DNA of 64,000 nt from Platanthera guangdongensis (lineage: Eukaryota; Streptophyta; Magnoliopsida; Asparagales; Orchidaceae). A model generated the notes under the pieces. That model worked only from the letters and a program-made list of their open reading frames with translations, ran no database searches and was not told the origin of the DNA. Shown piece by piece: positions 1-9,871 of the stretch. Within the stretch, counting starts at the first letter, position 1. Each line of letters opens with the position of its first letter. The position numbers were made by a program, and so were the translations under genes. The stretch is from positions 67,549,628 through 67,613,627 of the forward strand of contig CM077164.1 in the NCBI GenBank assembly GCA_039583875.1, in the 5' to 3' direction.

Positions 1-1
1 T

Positions 2-667
2 CATTTACTGAGTCATACCTTGAGTGGCCAGGGCGAAAGCTCCAGTGTTGTTAGTCATCAAGACGTCCTATATCTTTATAGCATGTCATCTCGTTATCCC
101 CTCCACCTCGGTTTCATGCTCGCCCAGTTCATTCTCCACCAGGCCTATAACTCACGAATAGGGACTATTTGCGTAGCGCCCTACGTAACCCGCCTGGTGA
201 AGAACATGGGCATCTTCTCCTCCCTCCCCCCGATGGCTGTGGTCGCAAAGACCGTGCCGATTACGATGTCCAGTCTTCATTCCCTCCACCTCGTTGCTGC
301 CCGTCATGGCCTGGGAGGCATTATTTATTCTCTAGCGAGGCGAGGGCCACATGTACAGGACGACAATGATGACGAGGTGGATTCGGATCTCGATGAGCCT
401 CTGGTGCCTCCATCCCGCTCTACTTATGATCAGGGTGAGTCTTCTGCTGCTCCTCCTCCTCCTCGCTCGCAGTATTCGTGGGAGTTCCAGCATTTCTTCG
501 ACGCCGAGATCTCGCCGCGCCTACTGCGTCTCGAGGCATCGCAAATTCGGCTAGTGGTTATCCTCATTCAGATCCGGGACCACCTGGTGATTGCTCCTCG
601 CGCTCCGGCAGCTCCTGTCCAGCCACACTTCCCTGATGACCAGATGAACCGGCCGCCCTACTTCTGA
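2..667 (+). CDS. Athila-type env-position ORF (putative plant transposon protein), 3' part
   Basis: An open frame enters from the left edge, so the true start is outside the window; about 220 codons are visible, ending with a stop at 665-667. The visible part has a hydrophobic helical block (roughly codons 20-100, with a PLHLGFMLAQFI segment and a VAPYVTRLVKNMG segment), then an acidic stretch with DDNDDEVDSD, then a Pro/Ser-rich tail. This resembles the C-terminal half of the plant-specific retrotransposon protein found after pol in Athila elements, often annotated as putative plant transposon protein or Athila ORF1. No transmembrane anchor is obvious, so an envelope function is not supported. 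The frame is undamaged over what can be seen. The family call is from recognition of pattern and position only. Confidence 0.6.
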   Translation, partial: HLLSHTLSGQGESSSVVSHQDVLYLYSMSSRYPLHLGFMLAQFILHQAYNSRIGTICVAPYVTRLVKNMGIFSSLPPMAVVAKTVPITMSSLHSLHLVAARHGLGGIIYSLARRGPHVQDDNDDEVDSDLDEPLVPPSRSTYDQGESSAAPPPPRSQYSWEFQHFFDAEISPRLLRLEASQIRLVVILIQIRDHLVIAPRAPAAPVQPHFPDDQMNRPPYF

Positions 668-1584
668 TATGTCTATATGTATTATCGCATTTTTCTGTAT
701 TCATGTGTTGTAGTATTTACTTTTTATCAGTGTACGACAGATTAAAATATTTGTTTATATATGCTTTCGTGTCAGCTCCTGTTTCATTCCTGTGATCTTC
801 TATTTTCATGATAACAATTTCTTTTTATTTATTGGTGGAATTCCTCCCGCTCTTCTTTATCTTGCAATGAGGACATTGCAAATTTTAAGTCTGGGGGTGG
901 AATGGATACTCTTCAATTTTATAATTGTCATGATAGACATGGTTACAATTGATTTTAATTTTGCTATCATTATACTCATGTGTTATCCCCCCTTAAAGAA
1001 AACCAACAAAGTTGGATTTTGTTACACCTTTAAGCTTTCATTATTCATTCATTTGGGATTATAACTCTCTAATTTAACTTCGCACGCTGATTAAAATGAA
1101 TTGATATAGACTCATAGAGTGTTCAACTTTGTTGATTCGTAATTAAGTATAAGAAATTCATTAGCTTAATTTTCTCTATATAATTTATTTTTAAGATTAA
1201 CCCTCTATATCCTTAACTATCAATCACTCTCTTTTAGAAAATATAATCATCTATAATACAGTGAGTTGATGAGTGTAACAGTTTTATAATTTGGTACTAG
1301 GGAATCAAAATGAAAAAAAAACTACTCTCTATTGATGTCTAGAACTTACCCTCTAGCGAGCCTCAAAACGTTTGCATAGGTTAATTAGTAAGGGCAGAAA
1401 TGACTTAGGCCTCCTTTTGGATAGCTTGATCCTTGCAATCCCAAAACATTAAACGTTATACCCTTGCACACCCAATTTGGACCTAATACTTATCCTTTTG
1501 ACACTCTACTATTAAAATTTACCGAGGCCAAATCCTTATCTATTAGCACACCTATCATTGAGATCTTCATGGAATGAGTTTGTT

Positions 1585-1736
1585 CATAGTGATATGTGGC
1601 CTGAGTGAGTGTATACTTGCACCCATTCGGAATGATCCCTGCTATGAACCAAAAAAAGAAGACATAGTGATATGTGGCCTGAGTGTGTGTATACTTGCAC
1701 CCATTCGGAATGATCCCTACTATGGCCCCTTGGTTA

Positions 1737-1740
<4 letters not shown>
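1585..1740 (+). repeat. 78-bp tandem duplication, two copies
   Basis: Two head-to-tail copies beginning catagtgatatgtggcctga at 1585 and 1663. They differ at only a few positions and end against the TA microsatellite. Confidence 0.85.

Positions 1741-1826
<86 letters not shown>
1738..1826. repeat. (TA)n microsatellite, about 44 units
   Basis: Uninterrupted alternating A and T from about 1738 to 1826. Translations through it (IYIYIY) on either strand are artefacts. Confidence 0.97.
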
Positions 1827-1829
<3 letters not shown>

Positions 1830-2401
1830 TCCTTCAGAAATGTGGGAAGTATACTAATTGCAAATCTGGGGGTGCTTTTATAACAATAATGTATGTTAAG
1901 GCATTTCCAAAATAGAAGGATCAATCGTGATTTAGGTGTGATATAAAAAAAAAGTAAAACTTCGAATTTAACTTTGATTACCCCACCTATAATCTTCTAT
2001 CCTAAGCCAAAAAGGTTACACCACAAGTCCTAAAGATCTGATCTTACTATTTCTATCTAGTGTCGTGGAGAGGGTGTGAAGAGGTTAAGCTCATGACTAC
2101 CAATATGGGTACTTATAAGTTTTGAAACACTAATGTGTATCTCATAGAGGTTGTTATATTCTCCTCACTTGCGTTATAAATGATTATACTTTTATTTCTA
2201 AGAAAGAGTGAAAGATAGTTAAAAGATATTTTGGAAGAATTTTAAGATAAATCTATACTTAGAAAAGTTCGCTAAACTATTTCCTATACGATTACATCAT
2301 CAAAGATCTCTTTAAATTCATAGCAACCAGTATGCGGAGGCAAAATTATTTATTGGTAACCCAAGTGTTTCAATTAGTTTGCTTAGGGACAAGCAAACAT
2401 C

Positions 2402-2417
2402 TAAGTCTGGGGGTATT
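2402..2417 (+). promoter_or_regulatory. polypurine tract of the Athila-like element
   Basis: AAGTCTGGGGGTATT lies directly before the TGATGAG LTR start. By position it would prime plus-strand DNA synthesis. Confidence 0.6.
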
Positions 2418-3688
2418 TGATGAGTGCGATTATGATAGTCTTTTTACTATCATAATTGTAATCATGTTTACTACTTTCTGCCTCCCTATGTAGCAATTTC
2501 GCGATAATAGTTAAGAAATTGTTTTATCATGGATAGAAGAGCACATTTAGGAGTTCCTGCCATTTCTTGTGTTAAGCTATCTACTTATTCTTCCATTTTT
2601 CTAATGCAGGTAATGCCAACCCATGGAACTAAAAGTCTTGGAGCAAATAGAGGAGTTTGCGGTGTCAACATGGCTGTTGACAGGACAAGGATTGGGCATA
2701 CACTGGTAGGCACACGCCCGTGTCCCTACCCGTATCCTAGGCAAGCTGGAATAGAAGAACTGGACGCAGAAGACAGAGCACCGCACGGGTTGGAACACGG
2801 CTGTGTGCCCACCCGTGTCAATTCGACCTCGACTGCTAACCAACCCGTGTTTGAAGAACGTGAAGAACTACACGGCCATGTCAGTACCCGTGTTAACTGA
2901 CATAGCCCACTACCATTCGTGCCTGATCGTGTGGAACCACCCATGAACCGTTAACAAGACCTGACACACGGCTGTGTTGGGACCCGTGTCCGATCCTGTT
3001 TGCAAGGGACTATAAAATACCTGTAGAAAAATTTATGGAGTACTTTTTTGGATCATTTTCGTTGGGGGAGAACTTCTGGAACTTGAAGTGGAGCATCCAA
3101 GAGTAGGAGGATTTGAAGGGTATTTGTGTATGCATTTAATCTTCCATTGATCCCTTTTAATCTTTCCTTTCTCTTGGTTATTCAACTTTAATTATTATTT
3201 TTATTTCACATGAACTTTAATTTGGAACAATTTGTTAATCATGTACTGTATTGTTTCCATCGAATTCGTGGTATTTTACTCGTATGTAGGCTTACAAACA
3301 AAGAGTTCTATCCTCATTATGAATTGGTTATTTATTTTACATGAATTGCAAATGTTTAGATTGAGAAATTGGATGTTTGAGGTGATAATTATATGTTCAT
3401 ATTTTGATGTTACTATCTTTGTAATTCAAATTCCATGATCGAGAGATATGTCGTTTGAATAATTGGAATACGAATAAATGGATTCATGATATGTTAGAGA
3501 TAGGATTTCATGAGTTTATGTAGTAAATAGGGTGTTTCATTTAATACAAACTTGAGTGTTGTAAATTGTTCGAGGGAAAATTTACTAACTTGGGTTTAGA
3601 TTTTGAATTGCTCGAGAGAGAATTCGATAGATGTTTACCCTTTACAATATAACAAATTTGATAGTTTTGTTATTTCATGATTACATCA
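2418..3688 (+). repeat. Athila-like 3' LTR
   Basis: Starts TGATGAGTGCG after the polypurine tract and probably ends TTACATCA at 3688 (about 1.27 kb). It contains several ACACGGGT/ACCCGTGT words between 2700 and 2990 and a TATAAAA box at 3011-3017. The right boundary is inferred from a terminal CA followed by unrelated copia sequence. The partner LTR is outside the window. Confidence 0.6.
3011..3017 (+). promoter_or_regulatory. TATA box in the Athila-like LTR
   Basis: TATAAAA, just downstream of the ACACGG/CCGTGT-rich block, the expected place for the U3 core promoter. Confidence 0.55.
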
Positions 3689-3699
3689 AATTGAGTTAA

Positions 3700-4396
3700 T
3701 GAATGAGTATGTTTTGTGATTGCTCATAAGCTTTTGTTTTTTTATCATCTTGACTCCTAACTGCTCATAAGAATCGAGCTTTCCCAGGAGAGATTCATTG
3801 GAAATCTCATTCAGAGTTCTGGCCTCCTTGATTATCCGGATCTTGGAATACCATGAGCTTGAGAAGCACATTAGGATCTTGTCATTCATCTCTATGAGAG
3901 AGATGTCTTTGTACAGGGTTTTCAATTCACTGATAATGGAGCTTAATCTGTTGTACATGTCATTAACAGATTCAGCTTCATCCTTCTTGAAGTTCTCATA
4001 TTGGGAGATGAGAGTTGATCTTCTATCTTTTCTCTCATCTGCTGAACCAACAACCATCTGGTTGAGAGAATCCCAGATTGCTTTTGTAGAGGTGCACTCA
4101 GCCACTTTTTGGAATATGTCATCTAACATAGTCTGAAGCAATATGCTCATGGCTTTTGCATCTGCAATCTTTGCTTTCTTCTCTGCATCTGTCCACTCGG
4201 GTGGTGGAACAGTAAGAGTGCTTAATGTTTTTGTAGATGTAGATGTTGTAGGTTGAGGAGGACCTATAAAAATAGAGTTGTAGATGTCCTCATCAATTGA
4301 ATTCATATACAACCTTATTCTTACCTTCCTGATAGAAAATTTATTTAAATTATTGACTGGAGGTCTGGTGCTTGCATAATCCTTGTTCTGTGCCAT
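3700..4396 (-). pseudogene. copia gag N-terminal fragment (UBN2-type)
   Basis: About 230 codons from an ATG at 4396 (MAQNKDYAST). The order of motifs is that of copia Gag: a capsid-like block with DAKAMSILLQTMLDDIFQKV, then AIWDSLNQMV, then YENFKKDEAESVNDMYNRL and LGKLDSYEQL. Gag packages the element RNA into cytoplasmic virus-like particles. The zinc-knuckle half is missing: the frame runs into non-homologous sequence beside the Athila LTR. No stop interrupts the remaining part, but the protein is truncated and pol is absent, so this is a relic. Confidence 0.75.
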
Positions 4397-4473
4397 GCTG
4401 TGAACTAAATAAACCTAAGTTCAGATCTAACACAGGATCTGTTGGTTCAAGGGTTAGCTTGTACTACCAAAGG

Positions 4474-4492
4474 AAACCCCTCTAATACCAAT
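4474..4492 (-). promoter_or_regulatory. primer-binding site of copia relic C
   Basis: On the minus strand ATTGGTATTAGAGGGG follows the LTR end CTTTCA. It resembles the initiator-tRNA-Met primer site TGGTATCAGAG with substitutions. Confidence 0.65.
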
Positions 4493-4785
4493 TGAAAGAT
4501 GAGGTTAGACCTGATTTACTCTAGAGGGGGGAATAGAGTAATTAAAAATTTTTTGCTGTTTAAAATAATATCAGAGTAATACAAATAAGAGATAGCAAGA
4601 TTAACAGGAAAGAGGTAATCTAAGCTAAACCAATCTAACACAACATACAGATATATCACAGCACAACTACCCTATCACAGCTATAACAAGAATAATAAGA
4701 AAAAGGGCAACCAGACAACACAAGAAGTTTTATAGTGGTTCCCCAACATGGGTACATCCACTCTTCTATCACCCTGGTAGGAATC
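4493..4785 (-). repeat. partial LTR of copia relic C
   Basis: The 3' 293 bases of a copia LTR (minus orientation), ending ATCTTTCA at the primer site. The rest is missing at the junction with TGATGAGTTG at 4786. Confidence 0.6.
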
Positions 4786-5994
4786 TGATGAGTTGTAAAT
4801 ATATGCATTTTTAGTACTTTATTTATATTGTTTTAGTTCTTATTCATAGTTTTTAGTTCTTTTTATTTATAAATATGTTTCTTTTTGTAAATATTTACCT
4901 AACTTAGCTTAATTTTGTTTTTCTGAAAATTTTCAGGAAAAAGTCAAAAAAATGACCTGACACACCCGTGTACTCTGGGTCACACTCGTGACCAGGCCGC
5001 GACACTTCATTTCCCGTGGAATCAGAAAACTTTGATGAAAAAAGTTTGACACGCCCGACGTCACGCCCGTGGCGAATGACACGCCCCGTGACCCTAGCCC
5101 GTGTCACGCGAGCTCGACGATTTGCACTCGACGTTCGTCGACCCACCTGACACACCCTTGTCAAGCGTCGACACGCCCGTGACTCCTCCACTTGGCCCGA
5201 CAAGACCCGCGCCCGTGACTTTTGGTGCAACTCGCGCCGGATCTACCTCCCCGACACACCCAGAGTCATGCCCGTGACCTGGGGCGTGACATCCACGTAT
5301 GAAGCCCGAAGTCAACTATGTCGTCAAATCGCCGGATCACATCACAAACAGTAGTGACACGCCCCGCCGACACGCCCGTGTCGGAGGGCGTGTACTTTGA
5401 TTTTTTTCCTATAATAGCCCATTTATGTAAGGTCCAAGGGTTCACTTTTTTAAGCCAATTTAGTGTGTTTTTGTGGGCTGCCTTGTGGATTCAAGTGCTA
5501 TGTAAAGAGATTTCTCCCCCCTTCCTTTCATGTTTGTTTTTTGCTTTAGCTTTTAGCTTTGTGATAGTTTGATTATGTTAATAAAAATGTTAGATTTTCT
5601 CTCTCTACATGGCATGAAAAATTCATACGGGTGGCTTATCTTTTTCTCCTTTTATCCCTTTGTATCTCTTTGTTTTTCTCTTTATTAAGTGTGTGTGTGT
5701 GAGTTTGTAAGTGATGTTTTTATTTCATCTTGTTTATTTTGTTATTGTGATAAAAGTTATAGTAACTTTCTTGCAAAACAAATGTAGTTAGGATAGTTTA
5801 TTTTTTAATTTTTATCTTATTCATGTTTTAGGTTTTATGTCTTTCATTCTCATGAATTTGTAAAAGAGATTTTAAAAAGTGATTTTATTTCTTCTTTTTT
5901 TTTACTTAGTTTATTTTAGGATTGTAAAACCTTTTTGTTCTCCTAAACTTTATTTCCACTTTTTTTTATCATTTTTATTAACTCATAAGAATGG
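4786..5994 (+). repeat. Athila-like LTR, left half (split by the nest)
   Basis: Begins TGATGAGTTGTAAATATATG. It has an early block (4960-5390) rich in GACACGCCCGTG words, then T-rich sequence. It is interrupted at 5995 by the Tat-like element, whose TSD AATGG (5990-5994) is this LTR's own sequence; the text resumes at 55874. Small open frames here show no recognisable domain. Confidence 0.55.
5990..5994. other. target-site duplication AATGG, left copy
   Basis: AATGG directly before the TGTTGAAACC terminus at 5995. The matching copy is at 55869-55873, immediately after the other terminus. Confidence 0.9.
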
Positions 5995-6697
5995 TGTTGA
6001 AACCGATTTCTCGGTCTCTGGTGGAGTTTGACCCTTGGGGATGGGGTGGTCTCGCGCCTACTTCACTCCTTCAAGAAAAACAACAAAGAAGACAAGGAGA
6101 AACCGACCCAAGGGTTCGGCGGGGAGGTCCCACCACAAACCCGGAAGATCTCAGAGCACTTCCCCTCCTTAGCCAGAAGCCGAGCTAAGGTACCCTCAGA
6201 AAGCACTTGAAAACTGGAGCAGGAAGGCACAGGAAGCATGCATTCTGGAGTACCCCCTGGGTCTTATTTATAGTTTTTAGAATCTGGACTGCCAATAACC
6301 AAAAGAATTGACCTGAAATTACCAGAAAACCCTTGGTTGGGTCTGCCAACAGCCAAACTCCGCTGTTTTGAAGGGCTATGGGCAGACCAGCGGGGGCAAA
6401 ACGGTAAAAAGTATCTCATTCATCCAGCCGAGCTGGGGAGCTTTGACCACCTCGGCAGGTCCTGCTCGCCTACTGTTGCCGAGTTCCACTGCCAGGGTGC
6501 GAGCTGGGGCTAGCTCGGCGTTTGCCGAGCACATGGTCGGCGAATTCCAATCTCCGGTCGACGGTCGACGGTCGCTGATCTCTAGTCGACGAATGCCGAG
6601 CTCGGGCTAGGATTCCATGCTGCCGAGCTCGCCTACTGTCTCCAGCCCGATCTGTCAGGTTACTCACAGCCTTGCTCGTTGAACACGGGGTTGTACA
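5995..6697 (-). repeat. 3' LTR of the Tat-like element
   Basis: 703 bp; TGTACAACCC...GGTTTCAACA when read on the minus strand. It matches 55173-55868 along its length. It is rich in GAGCTC/GCCGAGC words. Confidence 0.92.
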
Positions 6698-6716
6698 CAA
6701 TCCCCGCTCTTTTCGA
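6698..6716 (-). promoter_or_regulatory. polypurine tract of the Tat-like element
   Basis: Minus-strand CGAAAAGAGCGGGGATTG immediately precedes the 3' LTR start TGTACAACC. Confidence 0.75.
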
Positions 6717-6812
6717 TCTTGTCAAAGCTCGGAAAGAAACATCCAACCCCAAGTGTGGGGCGAGCTCGGGTTGGCGAGCTGGAGGGAATCTTCGGGTGGG
6801 GTCCACCTGCGG

Positions 6813-6822
6813 CTATATATAT
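6813..6822 (+). promoter_or_regulatory. candidate TATA box for antisense ORF A
   Basis: CTATATATAT on the plus strand, about 60 bases before the ATG at 6879. It lies inside the Tat-like element and points against gag-pol. Confidence 0.55.
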
Positions 6823-6878
6823 GTGCACCTGCCCACCTGCCTGACTCTTGCCATTCCCTTTACTCTAACCCTGCCAAG

Positions 6879-7897
6879 ATGCCTCTTCCTAAAGAGATCC
6901 AAGAGAGCATAGACCGAGCTCGCCAAGCCTCCGCAGGTCGCGTAGCCGCCTTGACGGCGGTCAATGCCAAAGCTCCTCAAGTTGATTCTGCCGAGCCCGG
7001 CTCCAAGAGGTCAAAGCCATTCCCTCAGGCGGCTGAGCCCATTTACCACGACCTGAGGGCCACCCTGGCTCGCTAGACCGGCTCTTCCACCCGAACAAGT
7101 TCTTGAGAAGGATAGAGAGGTTGTCGTTGTCGGCGACGACCCGGACGGTCAACCAGATGGCGGGGGCGTCGAGCCACGAGAGCCCACACCGCGAGACGAG
7201 ACGACTTTCGCGGACTCACTGTTCATGGCACCGGACAACCGTCACCAGGATCCGCCTCTTCTCTTTGGGATCCTACCTGTGAGCTCGCAGAGGCCGAACT
7301 CGCCAGTGCGCGCCTCCCCTCCCCGCCAAACTATCGTGGCCGCAGGGGCGGGTCTGGGAACCATCCCCACCCCGGGGTTCGAGCTCCTCTCGTCGGGGAA
7401 TCGCGGCCCAGGTCGCTGGAAGGATCCCCACATCTCCTTTGAACTGTCGAGCTCGTCTGGTCAGTCTTGCTTGACTTCTTGTCCCATGAGTTTTTTCTGC
7501 TTTTTTCATCTTGCTGACATTTGTCTTCACAGCTCTTCTCAGCCAATCCGCCGCCGAGGAATCCTCGCGGGCAGCCCACTACTCTCCCCTCCCTTCCCCA
7601 AGCTCGCTAGACTCTTACCTGGGTCCTGAGGTGGATCAAGGCGAGCTGACGAGGAGGGAGGTCAAACTCCTCAAGAAGCTGGTGTGCGAGCTGCGCGAGG
7701 TGCAGGGGGACAACGAGACGCTCCAACGCGACTACGCGCATCTCGCCGACGAGGTGCGAAGCGGCCAGGCTGGCGAGCTGATGTCCCCCTCCCGGCTCTT
7801 GGACAAGATAGATGATGGCCTCTCGGTGGCGCAGAGGAACTCGGGAAGGATCCGCGAGCTGCTTCGCGCGCGGCAGTCTGGGGGGCGGGGGTCGTGA
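6879..7897 (+). pseudogene. antisense ORF A of the Tat-like element (coiled-coil protein)
   Basis: Plus-strand coding-like region starting at the ATG at 6879 (MPLPKEIQES), 57 bases after a TATA box. The first segment runs to a stop at 7074-7076. Coding sense seems to continue in another frame (PPEQVLEKDREVVVVGDDPD), so a frameshift is likely there. A plausible intron lies at about 7459-7531: GTCAGT donor, then a pyrimidine tract and TTGTCTTCACAG acceptor. After it comes a charged helical segment (ELTRREVKLLKKLVCELREV...) with coiled-coil character, ending at the stop at 7895-7897. I recognise no enzymatic domain. Antisense ORFs in this position are known in Tat-lineage elements, but their function is unknown. 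The exon structure is inference. Confidence 0.5.
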
Positions 7898-8287
7898 GGC
7901 CGGGGTAGGTAAGTGGGCGGCTCCTTTGCTGAGCCGACCGGTACTCGCATCCCGATGCTCTCCCTGCTCGTGCACCCTGCTTTCATTCCTGAACTTTGTT
8001 TATGTAATAAGAAGCTATTTTAGAATATTCTTGGATATGTTATTCAAATAATGTACTGCAATGTTTGACTTATCTTTGGTTGGGATATGCCGGAAGTCGG
8101 CGAGCTGGGGTGGCGAGCTGGGGTGGCGACTTGAGCCGATTGGACGGCCTGCCCCAGATTTCGTTTCCTATAAATAGCCCCCCCCCCCCCCCCTCACCTA
8201 CCCCCGTGCTGCGCCTTTATTGCTTTTTTCCCCTTCCCCTGTGCTTCTTTCTCTTCCTGCTCGCGCTTAGCTCATTCCTCCGCGATC
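7898..8287 (+). promoter_or_regulatory. intergenic region and promoter of antisense ORF B
   Basis: Between the two antisense ORFs. It contains repeated GGCGAGCTGGGGT words (8100-8125), a TATA box CCTATAAATA at 8167-8176, then a run of 16 C (8178-8193) and a pyrimidine-rich leader to the ATG at 8288. The spacing from TATA to ATG is about 115 bases. Confidence 0.6.
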
Positions 8288-9871
8288 ATGGGCAAGACCA
8301 ATCCAGATGCCGACTGCCGCTCCAAGTGCGCGCAGCACTTCACGGATTATTGCTTTTTCGATGGGCACACCAGCGAGGCGGAGCTCGTGGAGTTCAAGGC
8401 CGCGTATGTGCCGTCTGGTTTCGAGGCGCGCGGGATGGGGGAGGGGGAGGCCAACAACACGTTCTACGAGGACGAACTCGCCTTCCCCATCTCGCATTTC
8501 GAGGTGGGGTTGTGCCTCCCCCTCTGGCCGGAGATCCGACAAATCTAGAAATACTACGGTGCAGTTCCCGCCCAGCTGAACTCCAACGCCGTCGCAATGA
8601 TGGTGGCGTTAGCGAGCTATCTCCGGCGGGAGAAGATCGAGTTCAACCTGACAGTGTTCAGGAAGCTGGTCTCCTACAAGGCGACGTCGGATGGGATCGC
8701 CTACTTCGACGGCTCGCTGATCAAGGTTCGCGAGATCGCGAACAAGCATCACACCTGGATGACCAAGATCACCTTCATCATGGGCGATCTCGGCAACATC
8801 CCCTACTCGCCCCAGCAAAAAGGCGAGGAGGTCTACCGCCCCCCCCCCCTGCCGTGTCCGGCAACGACGCCGAGCTCCACAAGTACTTCCTCCATAAAGT
8901 CTTTGAGGTCACCTTCCTGCGGAGGGGCCTCGACGCGCTTCCCCCTATTCTGCCCGGCGAAGGTACTGTTCTCTCCTCATCTTGCCGAGCTCGCCAGATC
9001 GCCGAGCTCGCCCGATCGCCGAGCTCGCCATATTGTTGCTGAACCAATTCTAATTTTTCTCAAGTATTTTCCTTGCATGGGAGAGGATTATTGCTGCAAA
9101 ACCGTCGTTTGCGGATCCGGGGTCGCACTCGGACCCCTTTGCCCGCGAGAAGGTGGCAGTGGAGGCCTATCGAGATGAGGCGGCCCTCTCTCAACCCTCT
9201 TCCAGCAAGAGGCGACCTGAGGATGCGCGGTCGAACCCGACACACTGCCAGCGACCTCTAAAGAAGATGCGGAGGGCCCTGTTGGCTCCGCGGGGGCAGC
9301 AACAACAACATCAACGGCCCAGCCCCAAATACATCAGCTCGTCGGAGACCCCTCCCGACGCGTCGCCGGAGAGCCCGCTGAAGGAGATTACCAGCAAGGG
9401 AAGGAAAAGTGGCGAAGGCCCCTCCTCCACGGCAGCGATCTCCCCTCCTCCGTCAGCGAAGAGGGCGGCCCGCGAGCGCACGGAGCCGAAGCAACACCCC
9501 CTCTTCAACTTCGGCGGGCGCTGGAAGGACTCGGCGGGCGAACCCATGCTGCAGTGGGATGAGCTCACTCATCGAGTCTCCATCTCCACCCTGCACCCCT
9601 CCTGGCATGACCGCGAGGCTACCACCGGCCATGCTTATGCCCTCAGCTTCGGCCTTTATGGCCGCGAGGATGCCGAGGCCTACAAGCACATGACCCTCCA
9701 GCAGTTCGGCCACGAGGGACTGCAGGCCCATCTCCGGACCCTGGAGCTCCACCATATGCTGGCGCGCCGCAGCTTTACCCTCAGCCACCAACTCCAAAAG
9801 GCTGATCAGGCTCGCGACATCGCCAAGGATAAGGTCGCTGACCAGGCGAGGAAGCTTGGCATAGCGGAGGG
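8288..9871 (+). pseudogene. antisense ORF B, 5' part (putative gypsy-type transposon domain protein)
   Basis: The ATG at 8288 opens a frame (MGKTNPDADC) with the block FPISHFEVGLCLPLWPEIRQ, then YYGAVPAQLNSNAVAMMVAL, then FNLTVFRKLVSY. This is the pattern of the plant domain called putative gypsy type transposon (Pfam PF04195, by recall). Damage: an in-frame TAG at about 8546 and a frameshift at a C run near 8840-8850, after which coding resumes as GNDAELHKYFLHKVFEVTFL. A donor (AAG/GTACTG at 8963) and an acceptor near 9085 suggest an intron. The next exon (from about 9085) is Ser/Pro/Lys-rich with a KRAARERTEP patch, then GGRWKDSAGEPMLQWDE and a helical segment ending KLGIAEG at 9871. There chromovirus A is inserted, and the gene resumes at 47451. 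Function is unknown. Confidence 0.7.
9867..9871. other. target-site duplication GAGGG, left copy
   Basis: GAGGG before the TGTAACATCC terminus. The second copy is at 47446-47450. Removing 9872-47450 restores the reading frame of antisense ORF B across the site. Confidence 0.85.

Larger units (their letters stand above)
668..2401 (+). other. Athila-like 3' non-coding region
   Basis: AT-rich stretch between the last ORF and the LTR with no credible gene. It holds polypurine-like tracts at 888-900 and 1862-1875 and the repeats listed separately. A long 3' untranslated region of this kind is usual in Athila elements. Confidence 0.6.
1..3688 (+). mobile_element. Athila-like Ty3/gypsy element, 3' portion
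   Basis: The window opens inside the last ORF of an Athila-type element. The order is: env-position ORF (to 667), a long non-coding 3' region with three polypurine-like motifs (888-900, 1862-1875, 2403-2417), then an LTR-like block that begins TGATGAGTGCG directly after the last purine tract and ends TACATCA at 3688. The phrase around 868-900 (gaggacattgcaaattttaagtctgggggtgg, in pieces) is a familiar signature of Athila 3' regions. The 5' part lies outside the window, so no TSD can be checked. Lineage is inferred from layout and signature, not from pol. Confidence 0.75.
3689..4785 (-). mobile_element. truncated Ty1/copia (Sirevirus-like) relic C
   Basis: Minus-strand fragment with part of an LTR (4785-4493), primer site and the first part of gag. 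Everything after mid-gag is lost at the Athila LTR junction, and the upstream LTR is cut by another LTR at 4786. Its LTR end (CATCTTTCA) and a phrase like tagtggttccccaa match the other Sirevirus LTRs here, so it is a diverged relative. Confidence 0.75.

Noticed and set aside
1490..1924. 144-codon minus-strand ORF with long IYIYIY
   Set aside because: Product of the (TA)n microsatellite.
8065..9042. 325-codon ORF overlapping antisense ORF B
   Set aside because: Alternative frame rich in Arg, Pro and Gly over GC-rich coding sequence; the conserved transposon-domain peptides are in the frame starting at 8288.
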